Shown here: positions 51,351 to 58,369 of the stretch, piece by piece
How positions within the stretch are numbered: the first letter of the stretch is position 1
Layout: each line of letters starts with the position of its first letter
Source: JBFAPK01 sp040676675
GTDB taxonomy: Bacteria > Actinomycetota > Actinomycetes > Mycobacteriales > Micromonosporaceae
Direction of reading: 5' to 3'
DNA: 61,997 nucleotides
Assembly: GCF_040676675.1 (NCBI RefSeq)
Contig: NZ_JBFAPK010000051.1
Span: 1 to 61,997, forward strand
Notes under the pieces: model-generated
Databases searched by the model: none
Seen by the model: only the letters and a program-made list of their open reading frames with translations
Told to the model about the DNA's origin: nothing
Translations under genes and position numbers: made by a program

Positions 51351-51396
51351 GCCCGCCCGCTCGCCAGGCTTGCGCCGGGGCGCTTACCTGGAGCGC

Positions 51397-52380
51397 ATGT
51401 ACGACGTCGTGGTGATCGGGGCCGGGGTTATCGGGCTGAGCAGCGCCGCCCGGCTCGTGGAAGCGGGCGCGCGGGTGGTGGTGCTGACCGCCGACGACCC
51501 GGCCGAGACGGTCTCCCGGGTGGCCGCCGCCGTCTGGTACCCGACCCGGACCGAGGGCAACCCGCGGGTGCTCGACTGGGCCGCGCGGACCTTCGAGGAG
51601 TTCGCCGCCCAGGCGGGACGCGGGGTGCCGGGCGTGGTGATGCGCCCGACCCGGATGCTGCTCCGCACCCCCGCCACCGGCACCCCGTGGTGGGCGGCGG
51701 CGGTGCCGGACTTCCGGCACACCGGTTCGGAGCTGCCCGGGGTCGCCGGCGAGTGGCGGTTCACGGTGCCGGCCGTGGAGATGACGCCCTATCTGGACTG
51801 GCTGCTCGGACGGCTGACGGCCGGCGGGGCGGTGCTGCGCCGCCAGCGGGTGACGGCGCTGACGGAGGTCGCCGGGTTGGCCCCCGTGGTGGTCAACGCG
51901 ACCGGGCTGGGCGCCGGCGCGCTGGTCGGCGACCCCGCCGTGCACCCGGTCCGGGGGCGGATCGTGCTGGTCACCAACCCGGGGCTGGAGACCTCCGTCC
52001 GCGACGAGACCAACCCGGGCGGTTCCACCTACATCCACCCCCGGAGCCGGGACGTGGTGCTCGGCGGCACCTTCGAGCCGTACCGGGACGACATCGCCCC
52101 CGATCCCGAGGTCGGACGGGCCATCCTGCGGCGCTGCACGGCGCTGGTGCCGGAGCTGGCCGAGGTCCGGGTGATCCGGCAGCTCGCCGGCCTGCGCCCC
52201 GCCCGCGCGGGCGGCCCCCGGGTGGACGAGGACGACGCCGGGCTGCCGGGCGGCGGTCGGCTGATCCACAACTACGGGCACGGTGGCGCGGGCATGACGC
52301 TGGCCTGGGGCTGCGCCGACGAGGTGGCCCGGATCGCCGCCCAACCGGGCGCAGCCCGGACGGACCCGCCCGTCGGGTGA
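51397..52380 (+). CDS. D-amino acid oxidase (DAO family)
   Basis: 327-residue FAD enzyme. The FAD motif is MYDVVVIGAGVIGLSSAARL at the N-terminus; later VNATGLGAGALVGDP, PVRGRIVLVTNPG, and the C-terminal signature IHNYGHGGAGMTLAWGCADE match D-amino acid oxidases. It oxidises D-amino acids to keto acids with hydrogen peroxide release. The gene follows the toroid gene by 46 bp and could be co-transcribed, though no functional link is evident. Confidence 0.93.
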   Translation: MYDVVVIGAGVIGLSSAARLVEAGARVVVLTADDPAETVSRVAAAVWYPTRTEGNPRVLDWAARTFEEFAAQAGRGVPGVVMRPTRMLLRTPATGTPWWAAAVPDFRHTGSELPGVAGEWRFTVPAVEMTPYLDWLLGRLTAGGAVLRRQRVTALTEVAGLAPVVVNATGLGAGALVGDPAVHPVRGRIVLVTNPGLETSVRDETNPGGSTYIHPRSRDVVLGGTFEPYRDDIAPDPEVGRAILRRCTALVPELAEVRVIRQLAGLRPARAGGPRVDEDDAGLPGGGRLIHNYGHGGAGMTLAWGCADEVARIAAQPGAARTDPPVG

Positions 52381-52401
52381 GAAGACCCCGCCCGGGGCGG
52401 C

Positions 52402-52851
52402 TCAGCCCGGCGAGCCGCTCGCGCTCGGCTGGCCGGTGCCGTCGGTCGTCTCCCCGCCGCTCGACGGGGACGAGCCGGCCGACGCCGGCGAGCCGGTCGG
52501 TACCGGCAAACCGGTCGACGATGGCGAGGCGGTCGACGGCGACGGGTTCGCCGACGGGCTCGGTGGCGGGCTCGGCGGCGGCGAGCTCCCGGCCGGTGAC
52601 GGGTCGTGGTTCGTCGAGACGCTCGGCTCCGGTGGGCCGGCGGGGTCCGGCGCCGGCGAGCCGGGCCCGGCCAGCAGGGCCAGCGCGCCGAGCAGCACGG
52701 CGGCGCAGCCGCCCGCCGCGACGACCGCGAGCGCCCGGCGCCGCCGGCGTACCCGCCGGCCCCGCCGCACGATGAGGTCGGGATCCAGCCGGACGAGGTC
52801 GCCGTCCGGCTCGCCGTGCAGTGCCGCGCGGAGCGCGTCGAGATCGGTCAC
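52402..52851 (-). CDS. Single-TM protein with Pro/Ser-rich tail (putative anti-sigma partner)
   Basis: 149 residues: a cytoplasmic N-terminus (MTDLDALRAALHGEPDGDLV), an arginine cluster (RRGRRVRRRRR), one TM segment (ALAVVAAGGCAAVLLGALAL) and a long external Pro/Ser/Gly-rich tail. Its start overlaps the stop of the sigma factor gene by 4 bp, so it is translated with it. Position suggests an anti-sigma or accessory role; no zinc anti-sigma motif (HxxxCxxC) is visible. Confidence 0.75.
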   Translation of the reverse strand: MTDLDALRAALHGEPDGDLVRLDPDLIVRRGRRVRRRRRALAVVAAGGCAAVLLGALALLAGPGSPAPDPAGPPEPSVSTNHDPSPAGSSPPPSPPPSPSANPSPSTASPSSTGLPVPTGSPASAGSSPSSGGETTDGTGQPSASGSPG

Positions 52852-53357
52852 CGTGCCCTCCTGACGACGGCTTCGGGTGTCTCCGCCCCGGTGATCCGGA
52901 GCTTCGCGAGCGCGCGGGACGCGGTGCTCTTCACGGTGCCCACCGACACCCGCAGGTCGTCGGCGACCTCCTCCTCGGGCAGGTCGAAGAAGTAGCGCAG
53001 CACCACCACGGCGCGCTCCCGCGCCGTCAGCCCCGACAGGGCCTGGACGATCCAGCGGCGGCGCGTCACCTCCTCGGCGACGTCCTCCGCGTACGGGGGC
53101 TCGGGCAGTTCGGCGGTGGCATACTCCCGCAGCGGCCGGCGCCAGCCGTCGATGAGCTGGTTCACCATCGTCCGGCGGGTGTAGGCGTACGCGTCCTCGC
53201 GGCGCACCCGGGACCAGCTCGCGTACGCCCGGACCAGCGCCGCCTGGGCCGCGTCCTCGGCCCGGTGGCGGTCGCCGGTCAACAGGTACGCGGCGCGTAC
53301 CAGCCGGGCGGACGACGCCTCGACGAACCGTACGAAATCCTCGTCGTCGCGCCCCAT
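52848..53357 (-). CDS. SigE-family ECF RNA polymerase sigma factor
   Basis: 169 residues: region 2 (FVRFVEASSARLVRAAYLLT then GDRHRAEDAAQAALVRAYAS) and region 4 (LTARERAVVVLRYFFDLPEE followed by the HTH VADDLRVSVGTVKSTASRAL). It is of the actinomycete SigE/ECF41-neighbouring 'SigE family' without C-terminal extension. The partner membrane gene follows with 4-bp overlap. The target promoters are not evident from the window. Confidence 0.94.
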   Translation of the reverse strand: MGRDDEDFVRFVEASSARLVRAAYLLTGDRHRAEDAAQAALVRAYASWSRVRREDAYAYTRRTMVNQLIDGWRRPLREYATAELPEPPYAEDVAEEVTRRRWIVQALSGLTARERAVVVLRYFFDLPEEEVADDLRVSVGTVKSTASRALAKLRITGAETPEAVVRRAR

Positions 53358-53515
53358 GCCTCCCCCATCACCGCGGTACGCCCAACGGCTCTACGAGCGA
53401 GGCCCCCGGAAGGTTGAGTCCCGCCGTCGACAACTTTCGCCCCGGCCCGCTCGTAGGTGCTCCATACAGAACCACTCGGCGCGTCCACGCGGACGCGCGA
53501 CCCCACGGAGGAAAC

Positions 53516-53911
53516 GTGCCACTCGAAGAAGCCGCCGACCGCCCCGCCCGGCGCGGCCGGCGCCGCTCGCTGGTCGTCATCGGCGCGACCGGCGTCGTCG
53601 CGCTCGGGCTCGCGGTCACCGGTGCGCTCGCGGCCACGGCCGCCACGCACGACCAGCCACCCGCCCCGGTGCCGTCGCCGTCGTCCTCGTCGCTGCCCAC
53701 GGCGGCACCGTCGCCGTCGCAGCCGACCGCGGCGCCCTCGCCGTCCCGGCCGGTGCCGCCGGCACCGGTACCGTCGCCCTCGTCAACGGTGGTTCCGCCC
53801 CGCCCGGTGCCCTCGCCGTCGTCGTCCTCGATGGTTCCGCCACGCCCCGTGCCGTCGCCGTCGTCCTCGTCGCTGCCCCCGGCGGTACCGTCCCCGTCAC
53901 CGTCGCGGTGA
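53516..53911 (+). CDS. Single-TM protein with Pro/Ser-rich repeat tail
   Basis: 131 residues: VPLEEAADRPARRGRRRS, one TM segment (LVVIGATGVVALGLAVTGAL) and an external tail made of PSPSSSS and PPRPVPSPSS repeats. It is divergent from the sigma factor gene and closely resembles, in plan, the protein encoded at 52402. GGAGG lies 6 nt before GTG 53516. It may belong to the sigma factor's regulon. Function unknown. Confidence 0.7.
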   Translation: MPLEEAADRPARRGRRRSLVVIGATGVVALGLAVTGALAATAATHDQPPAPVPSPSSSSLPTAAPSPSQPTAAPSPSRPVPPAPVPSPSSTVVPPRPVPSPSSSSMVPPRPVPSPSSSSLPPAVPSPSPSR

Positions 53912-54026
53912 ACACGCGGCCCGCTTCCCGAGCTGGCCGCTAGGCTCCGGCGCGCGCCTTGCGAACGGCGCGCGTGGCAGAACACGCGCGCGAGCTGAAC
54001 AGCGCGGGGACCGAGCAGCGCACGCC

Positions 54027-54072
54027 GGGCCGGCGGGGGTGGCGCCTGATCGGGCGCCACTCCCGCCGGCCC
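54027..54072. terminator. Bidirectional 20-bp hairpin terminator
   Basis: Arms 54027-54046 and 54053-54072 are complementary over 20 bp with one mismatch (GGGCCGGCGGG... GGCGCC), with loop TGATCG. It sits between the convergent genes at 53911 and 54093. Confidence 0.8.
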
Positions 54073-54092
54073 GAGGCCCGGTGGGCCGACGA

Positions 54093-55097
54093 TCAGGATG
54101 ACCGGTGCCCGGTTTCCTCGATCTCCAGGACGATCCGGCCCCGGGCGGAGCTGCGTTCGGCCAGTTCGTGCGCCTGTGCGATCTCCGCCAACGGCAACCG
54201 GGCGGCGATCGGGTAGCGCAGGTCGCCGGCAACCAGCGCGGACGTCAGGTCGGTCGCGGCGGCCTCGTTCGCCGGCTCCGGGAAGTCGTCGTTGCTCAGG
54301 AACCGGATCGTGATGTTCTTGAAGCCGAGCGGCCAGTACGGAATGCGCGGCTCGGACGCGCCGGTGGCGTAGGTGGCGATCACCCCGCCGTACCGGAGAA
54401 CCTCCAGGTTGGTCGCCAGGTTGGCGTCGAAGGCCAGCTCGGCGACGCGGTCGATCGGTTCCCCGCCGGTGCATCCGAGGATCCGCGCGGCCAGGTCGCC
54501 GCCGGCGGTGTCGACGGCGTGGTGGGCGCCCGCGGCCAGGGCCTGTTCGACCTGGTCCGGGCTGCGTACTGTCGCGATCACGGTGGCACCGCCCCGGCGG
54601 GCGACCGCCACCGCGGCCCGGCCGACCGCGCCCAGGGCTCCGGTGACGAGCACCCGCTGGCCGGTCACCGGCCCGTCGGCGAAGATCGCCCGGTGGGCGG
54701 TGATGCCCGGGATGCCGAGTCCGGCGGCCTGCTCGTACGGCACCTCGGCGGGCAGCGGTACGGCGTGCCGGGCGGGCACCACGGTGTACTCGGCGGCGGT
54801 GCCGAGGGGGCGGTACGACTGGGCGAGGTAGACCCACACCCGTTCCCCGATCCGGGACGGGTCGACGCCCGTTCCCACGGCGTCGATGGTGCCCGCGCCG
54901 TCACCGTGCGGGACGATCCGGGGGAACGCCATCACCGATCCCCACCAGCCCTGCCGTTTGCCCAGGTCACCGACGTGAATTCCGGAAACCGACACCCGGA
55001 CTCGGACCTCGCCCTCGCCCGGCTGCGGATCGGGCAACTCACCGACCTGGAGCACCTCGCGCGCCGGGCCCTGCCGGTCGTACCACGCCGCGCGCAT
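54093..55097 (-). CDS. Zinc-independent MDR oxidoreductase (quinone reductase-like)
   Basis: 334 residues, NADPH-dependent medium-chain dehydrogenase/reductase of the quinone oxidoreductase type. Cofactor-binding motif GALGAVGRAAVAVARRGGAT; N-terminus MRAAWYDRQGPAREVLQVGE with PGEGEVRVRV; no zinc-binding Cys or His set. The start overlaps the upstream ABM gene stop (TGATG). It is the third gene of the tetR-ABM-QOR operon, so expression is likely under the TetR regulator. The substrate may be a quinone or enal. Confidence 0.9.
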   Translation of the reverse strand: MRAAWYDRQGPAREVLQVGELPDPQPGEGEVRVRVSVSGIHVGDLGKRQGWWGSVMAFPRIVPHGDGAGTIDAVGTGVDPSRIGERVWVYLAQSYRPLGTAAEYTVVPARHAVPLPAEVPYEQAAGLGIPGITAHRAIFADGPVTGQRVLVTGALGAVGRAAVAVARRGGATVIATVRSPDQVEQALAAGAHHAVDTAGGDLAARILGCTGGEPIDRVAELAFDANLATNLEVLRYGGVIATYATGASEPRIPYWPLGFKNITIRFLSNDDFPEPANEAAATDLTSALVAGDLRYPIAARLPLAEIAQAHELAERSSARGRIVLEIEETGHRSS

Positions 55098-55396
55098 CAC
55101 GCGTCCGCCGGATCGAGGGTAGTGCCCTCCTCGCTGCTGACCACCTCGTCGATCAGCTCGAAGAACGCCTGGATGCCGGGCCGGTCGCCGCCCCGGCGCC
55201 GGGACTCGGCGAAATCCTCGGACGAGCGCCAGAAGACGATGTCCAGCCACTCGTCGGCGGGCAGCCGGATCAGCCGTGCGCCGAGGAAGCCGGTGCGGTC
55301 GGTCTGGAAATCGCGCAGCATCGCCGGCCGCGCGGCCAACAGGGCGTCGGCGCGCGCCGCGGGTACGCGGAAACGGGTGATTTCGACGGTGGTCAT
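55097..55396 (-). CDS. ABM-domain monooxygenase
   Basis: 99-residue ferredoxin-like-fold protein of the antibiotic biosynthesis monooxygenase family: VEITRFRVPAARADALLAAR, RTGFLGARLIRLPADEWLDI and VFWRSSEDFAES. Such proteins act without cofactor on aromatic or quinone substrates, or are dimeric sensors. Overlaps on both sides (ATGA with tetR, TGATG with the reductase) place it in a tight operon, consistent with quinone handling. Confidence 0.88.
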   Translation of the reverse strand: MTTVEITRFRVPAARADALLAARPAMLRDFQTDRTGFLGARLIRLPADEWLDIVFWRSSEDFAESRRRGGDRPGIQAFFELIDEVVSSEEGTTLDPADA

Positions 55397-56025
55397 GTTC
55401 CTCGGTCCGTTCGGATTCTGGAGGTTCGCTCGGTCACGCCGAGCATCAGCCTGAGCTGGGTGAGCAGGATGTCGCGGAACGCCGCGGGCGACGGCGTCGG
55501 ATGGTGCTGGACGCGGGAGACGATCAACCCGGCCAGCGCGGAGAGCAGAAAATCCGTCACGGTCTCGGCGTCGTGCGCGAGCGTGAACTCACCCCGCTCA
55601 CCGCCCTCCCGCACGGCGGCCAGAAACGGCGCCCGGTACCGCGTCTGCACCTCCGCGCTGTAGTCGCGGAGGTCGTCGTCCCGCATGGCCGATCGCCAGA
55701 ATTCCACGAGGACCTGCCTCGTGCTCTCCGAATTGTGCAGACTCCGGTCCATCAGCGCGACGAGTCGTCGCCACGGATCGGGTTCGGCGCTCGCCACCGC
55801 CGTCAGGGCTTCGACCTCCCGGTCCGTGAAGACCTCCATCGCCTCGACGACCATGTCCTCGCGCGAACCGAAGTAGTTCTGCAGGGTGCTGATCGCGACG
55901 CCGCTGGCCGCCGAGACGTCCGTGAACCGCGTGTTCTCGTAGCCGCGAGCGGCGAGCACGCCCGCCACGGCCGCCAGCACGGCCGCCCGTTTCGCCCCGC
56001 CCGCGCGCCTTCTCCGAATCGCCAT
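55393..56025 (-). CDS. TetR-family regulator of the ABM/quinone reductase operon
   Basis: 210 residues. HTH region AVLAAVAGVLAARGYENTRF, TDVSAASGVAISTLQNYFGS then REDMV; the C-terminal domain has WRRLVALMDRSLHNSESTRQ. An Arg-rich N-terminus (MAIRRRRAGGAKR) precedes the HTH. It is the first gene of the operon, so it probably represses its own transcription unit. A 16-bp dyad at 56148-56163 is the best operator candidate. Confidence 0.9.
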   Translation of the reverse strand: MAIRRRRAGGAKRAAVLAAVAGVLAARGYENTRFTDVSAASGVAISTLQNYFGSREDMVVEAMEVFTDREVEALTAVASAEPDPWRRLVALMDRSLHNSESTRQVLVEFWRSAMRDDDLRDYSAEVQTRYRAPFLAAVREGGERGEFTLAHDAETVTDFLLSALAGLIVSRVQHHPTPSPAAFRDILLTQLRLMLGVTERTSRIRTDRGT

Positions 56026-56147
56026 GGCGCTACCCCGTCGCCGGGATGTCGCCGTACCGGCGGAGCGCGTTCCGCCGGTTCCACCTGTCTTCCGCCACCC
56101 GGGGCCGGTGGTGGGACGCCTCGCCATACGCTGTCGGCACGGATATA

Positions 56148-56163
56148 CGGTACCGCCGTACCG
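56148..56163. promoter_or_regulatory. Candidate TetR operator CGGTAC-N4-GTACCG
   Basis: A perfect 6+4+6 dyad, 123 bp upstream of the tetR start at 56025. The surrounding ATATACGG and CCTAAAG tracts are AT-richer than the neighbourhood and could hold the promoter. Assignment to the TetR protein is inference. Confidence 0.45.
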
Positions 56164-56223
56164 ATTTTGCCGCACGGCCCTAAAGCTCGACTGTCAGGCG
56201 GAACACCTCGGACTCGTGGCCCG

Positions 56224-56368
56224 GGCGGGCGAGCCGGCACCGACGGAGCGGACGCGCCACCGGCCGGGCCGGGGCGGGCGAGCCGGCCCGGCGGAAGCGG
56301 ACGCGCCACCGGCCGGGCCGGGCGGGCGAGCCGGCCCGGCGGAAGCGGACGCGCCACCGGCCGGGCCG
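56224..56368. repeat. 48-bp tandem repeat, three copies
   Basis: Units about 56224-56272, 56273-56320 and 56321-56368 share GGCGGGCGAGCCGGCCCGGC and GGAAGCGGACGCGCCACC; the last two are near identical, the first diverged. A shorter CGGCTCAACSGACGCGG duplication follows and runs into the 3' end of the next gene at 56393. The rest of this gap (56026-56223) holds the tetR promoter region. Confidence 0.85.
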
Positions 56369-56392
56369 CGGCTCAACGGACGCGGCCGCGGC

Positions 56393-58309
56393 TCAACCGA
56401 CGCGGTCGCGGACGTCCCAGACCCAGGTGTTGGCGATCCACTGGCCGGGGCCGAGCAGCTGGTCGACGGTCTGCTTGACCGGGTTGCCGCGGGTCAGCCC
56501 GCCCTGGACGACCACCGCCGCGCGCCAGTGCCGCAGGTCCTCGACCGCCTGCCGCCGCTCCACGTCGGTGATCTGCGGCACCTCCCCGGTGAAGGCGACC
56601 CGGTCCAGCAGCACCGCCGTCGGCAGGTCCGGCGAGCCCCAACGGGCGCCGGGGTCCTCCGGGCCGCGGGGGCCGATGAAGTAGCCGCCCGGGGCCGTGA
56701 AGGCCAGATTGGTCCGGGCCGACCAGTACATGCCGGCCTTCGCCTCGCCGCCGGTCGTCGGCGGGACCGGCACAATGGTGCGTCCCGGCGGCACGTACGA
56801 GCGCCAGACCCCGGTGGCGACGAAGTCGGGTACCGGCCAGACCGGGACGGTCCGGATCGGCACGGGGACCAGCGGCAGCAGCGCGGCGGCGACCGCGCCG
56901 CTCCAGAGCAGCCGGACCGGCAGCGCGCCGGTCGGGGCAGCTCCCGCCGGGGCGGGAGCCGAACCCGCCGGGGCCGGGGCCGCCGGGGCGCCGGCCGCGC
57001 GCGGTGCGGCGAAGACCCGGTCGAGGGAGAGCGCGAGCAGGATCGCGATCACCGGTACGCAGATCAGCGGGAACCGGGCCGGCACCGCGAGGTCCAGCAG
57101 GGGCAGGTGGGCGACGAGCCGGTACGGGCCGGGCAGGTCGGTGGGCTGGCCGTTGAACGGTACCTGGGGACCGAACGACAGCACCGCGAAGACGAGGCCG
57201 CAGACGGCCAGGGCCTTCACCATCGGCCGGCGCCACTGCCAGATGACGATCACGACGCAGAGCACGATCAGCGCCAGCCCGAAGAACGAGTTCTCCTCGG
57301 TCGGATTCGGCGAGAGGTGCCCGGGCACCGAGTCGTGCCCGGTGACGGACTGGCGGGCGGCGGCCGTGAACGAGCGGACGTCCAGCACGTACGCCTCGGG
57401 GCTGAACGGCAGCCCGCGGTAGTGCCCGGGGCCGAAGAACTGGAACCAGAGCGGGTACGCCAGCAGCACCAGCGCCGTACCGGCCCCCACGGCGAGCCGG
57501 CCCAGCAACGCCGGGGCCTGCCGGCGGGCGGTACGCGGGTCGGCCACCGCGTACGCGACGGTGAAGAGCCCGGCCGCCAGCACGAGGAAGACCAGCACCT
57601 CCTCGCCGATGAAGACCTGGTAGGCGACGAGCAGCCCGAGCAGCAGCCCGCGCCGGAGCACCCGGTCGTCGCGCGGGTGGAAGACGGCCGCCAGGATCGC
57701 CGGTACGAGGAACTGGGCGACCATGTGCAGGTGCCCGCCCGCCTGGGAGATCATCCCGGGGGCGAAGCCGCAGAAGAGCCCGCCGACGGCGGCGGCGACC
57801 CGGGAGCGGACGAGCCGCCGGGAGAGGAAGAAGTACCAGGCCGTGGCGGTGCCGGCGAGCGAGAGGACCAGCCCGACCAGGAACGTGGTCTGCGACCCGC
57901 CGAGCAGCGTCACCGGGGTGAGCGGGATCCCGAGGCCGAGCACCGAGGTGTTCGCCATCAGGTTGACCCCGTCGGGGGCGTTGAGCGCGGTGCTGTAGAG
58001 CGGGTTCTCCAGGTGGGTCACGGCCCGCGCGGCCCGGGCCAGCATCCACTCGAAGAGCATCTGGTCGTTGTCCATGTGCACCATCCGGTCCCGGTGCAGC
58101 CAAAGCCGGCTGGTCGCGTAGACCGCCGCGAGCAGGTAGAGCAGGACGACCGGCAGGTCGCGCAGGGCCGCCCGCCGCCAGGCCGCGGCGCGTGAGCCGG
58201 TACCGGTGGACGGCTCCGCACCGGTACCGGCGGAGGCCGCGCCGGAGTCGGTGCCGGAAGCGGGCGTGACGGCGGTCGCGCTCCCGGCGGGCTGGCTCGG
58301 TCCGGACAT
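56393..58309 (-). CDS. GT-C-like polytopic membrane protein, paralogue 2
   Basis: 638 residues with the same architecture as the protein at 45081: about ten TM segments, first-loop motif DNDQMLFEWMLARAARAV then THLENPLYS, NAPDGVNLMANTSVLGLGIP, LLLGLLVAYQVFIGEEVLVF, and the C-terminal external domain with ITDVERRQAVEDLRHWRAAV and IANTWVWDVRDRVG. An Ala/Ser/Thr-rich cytoplasmic N-terminus (1-45) precedes TM1. It follows paralogue 3 by 60 bp on the same strand. Predicted to act on an undecaprenyl- or polyprenyl-linked sugar, by analogy only. Confidence 0.85.
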   Translation of the reverse strand: MSGPSQPAGSATAVTPASGTDSGAASAGTGAEPSTGTGSRAAAWRRAALRDLPVVLLYLLAAVYATSRLWLHRDRMVHMDNDQMLFEWMLARAARAVTHLENPLYSTALNAPDGVNLMANTSVLGLGIPLTPVTLLGGSQTTFLVGLVLSLAGTATAWYFFLSRRLVRSRVAAAVGGLFCGFAPGMISQAGGHLHMVAQFLVPAILAAVFHPRDDRVLRRGLLLGLLVAYQVFIGEEVLVFLVLAAGLFTVAYAVADPRTARRQAPALLGRLAVGAGTALVLLAYPLWFQFFGPGHYRGLPFSPEAYVLDVRSFTAAARQSVTGHDSVPGHLSPNPTEENSFFGLALIVLCVVIVIWQWRRPMVKALAVCGLVFAVLSFGPQVPFNGQPTDLPGPYRLVAHLPLLDLAVPARFPLICVPVIAILLALSLDRVFAAPRAAGAPAAPAPAGSAPAPAGAAPTGALPVRLLWSGAVAAALLPLVPVPIRTVPVWPVPDFVATGVWRSYVPPGRTIVPVPPTTGGEAKAGMYWSARTNLAFTAPGGYFIGPRGPEDPGARWGSPDLPTAVLLDRVAFTGEVPQITDVERRQAVEDLRHWRAAVVVQGGLTRGNPVKQTVDQLLGPGQWIANTWVWDVRDRVG

Positions 58310-58369
58310 CTCGTCACCCCCGTGGTGGTCGACCGCCCGGCACCGCCGTACCGCCGGGCGTCCAGCTCA

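Noticed and set aside
56224..56368. Possible CRISPR or origin iterons
   Set aside because: The 48-bp units are contiguous GC-rich repeats without spacers or DnaA boxes.
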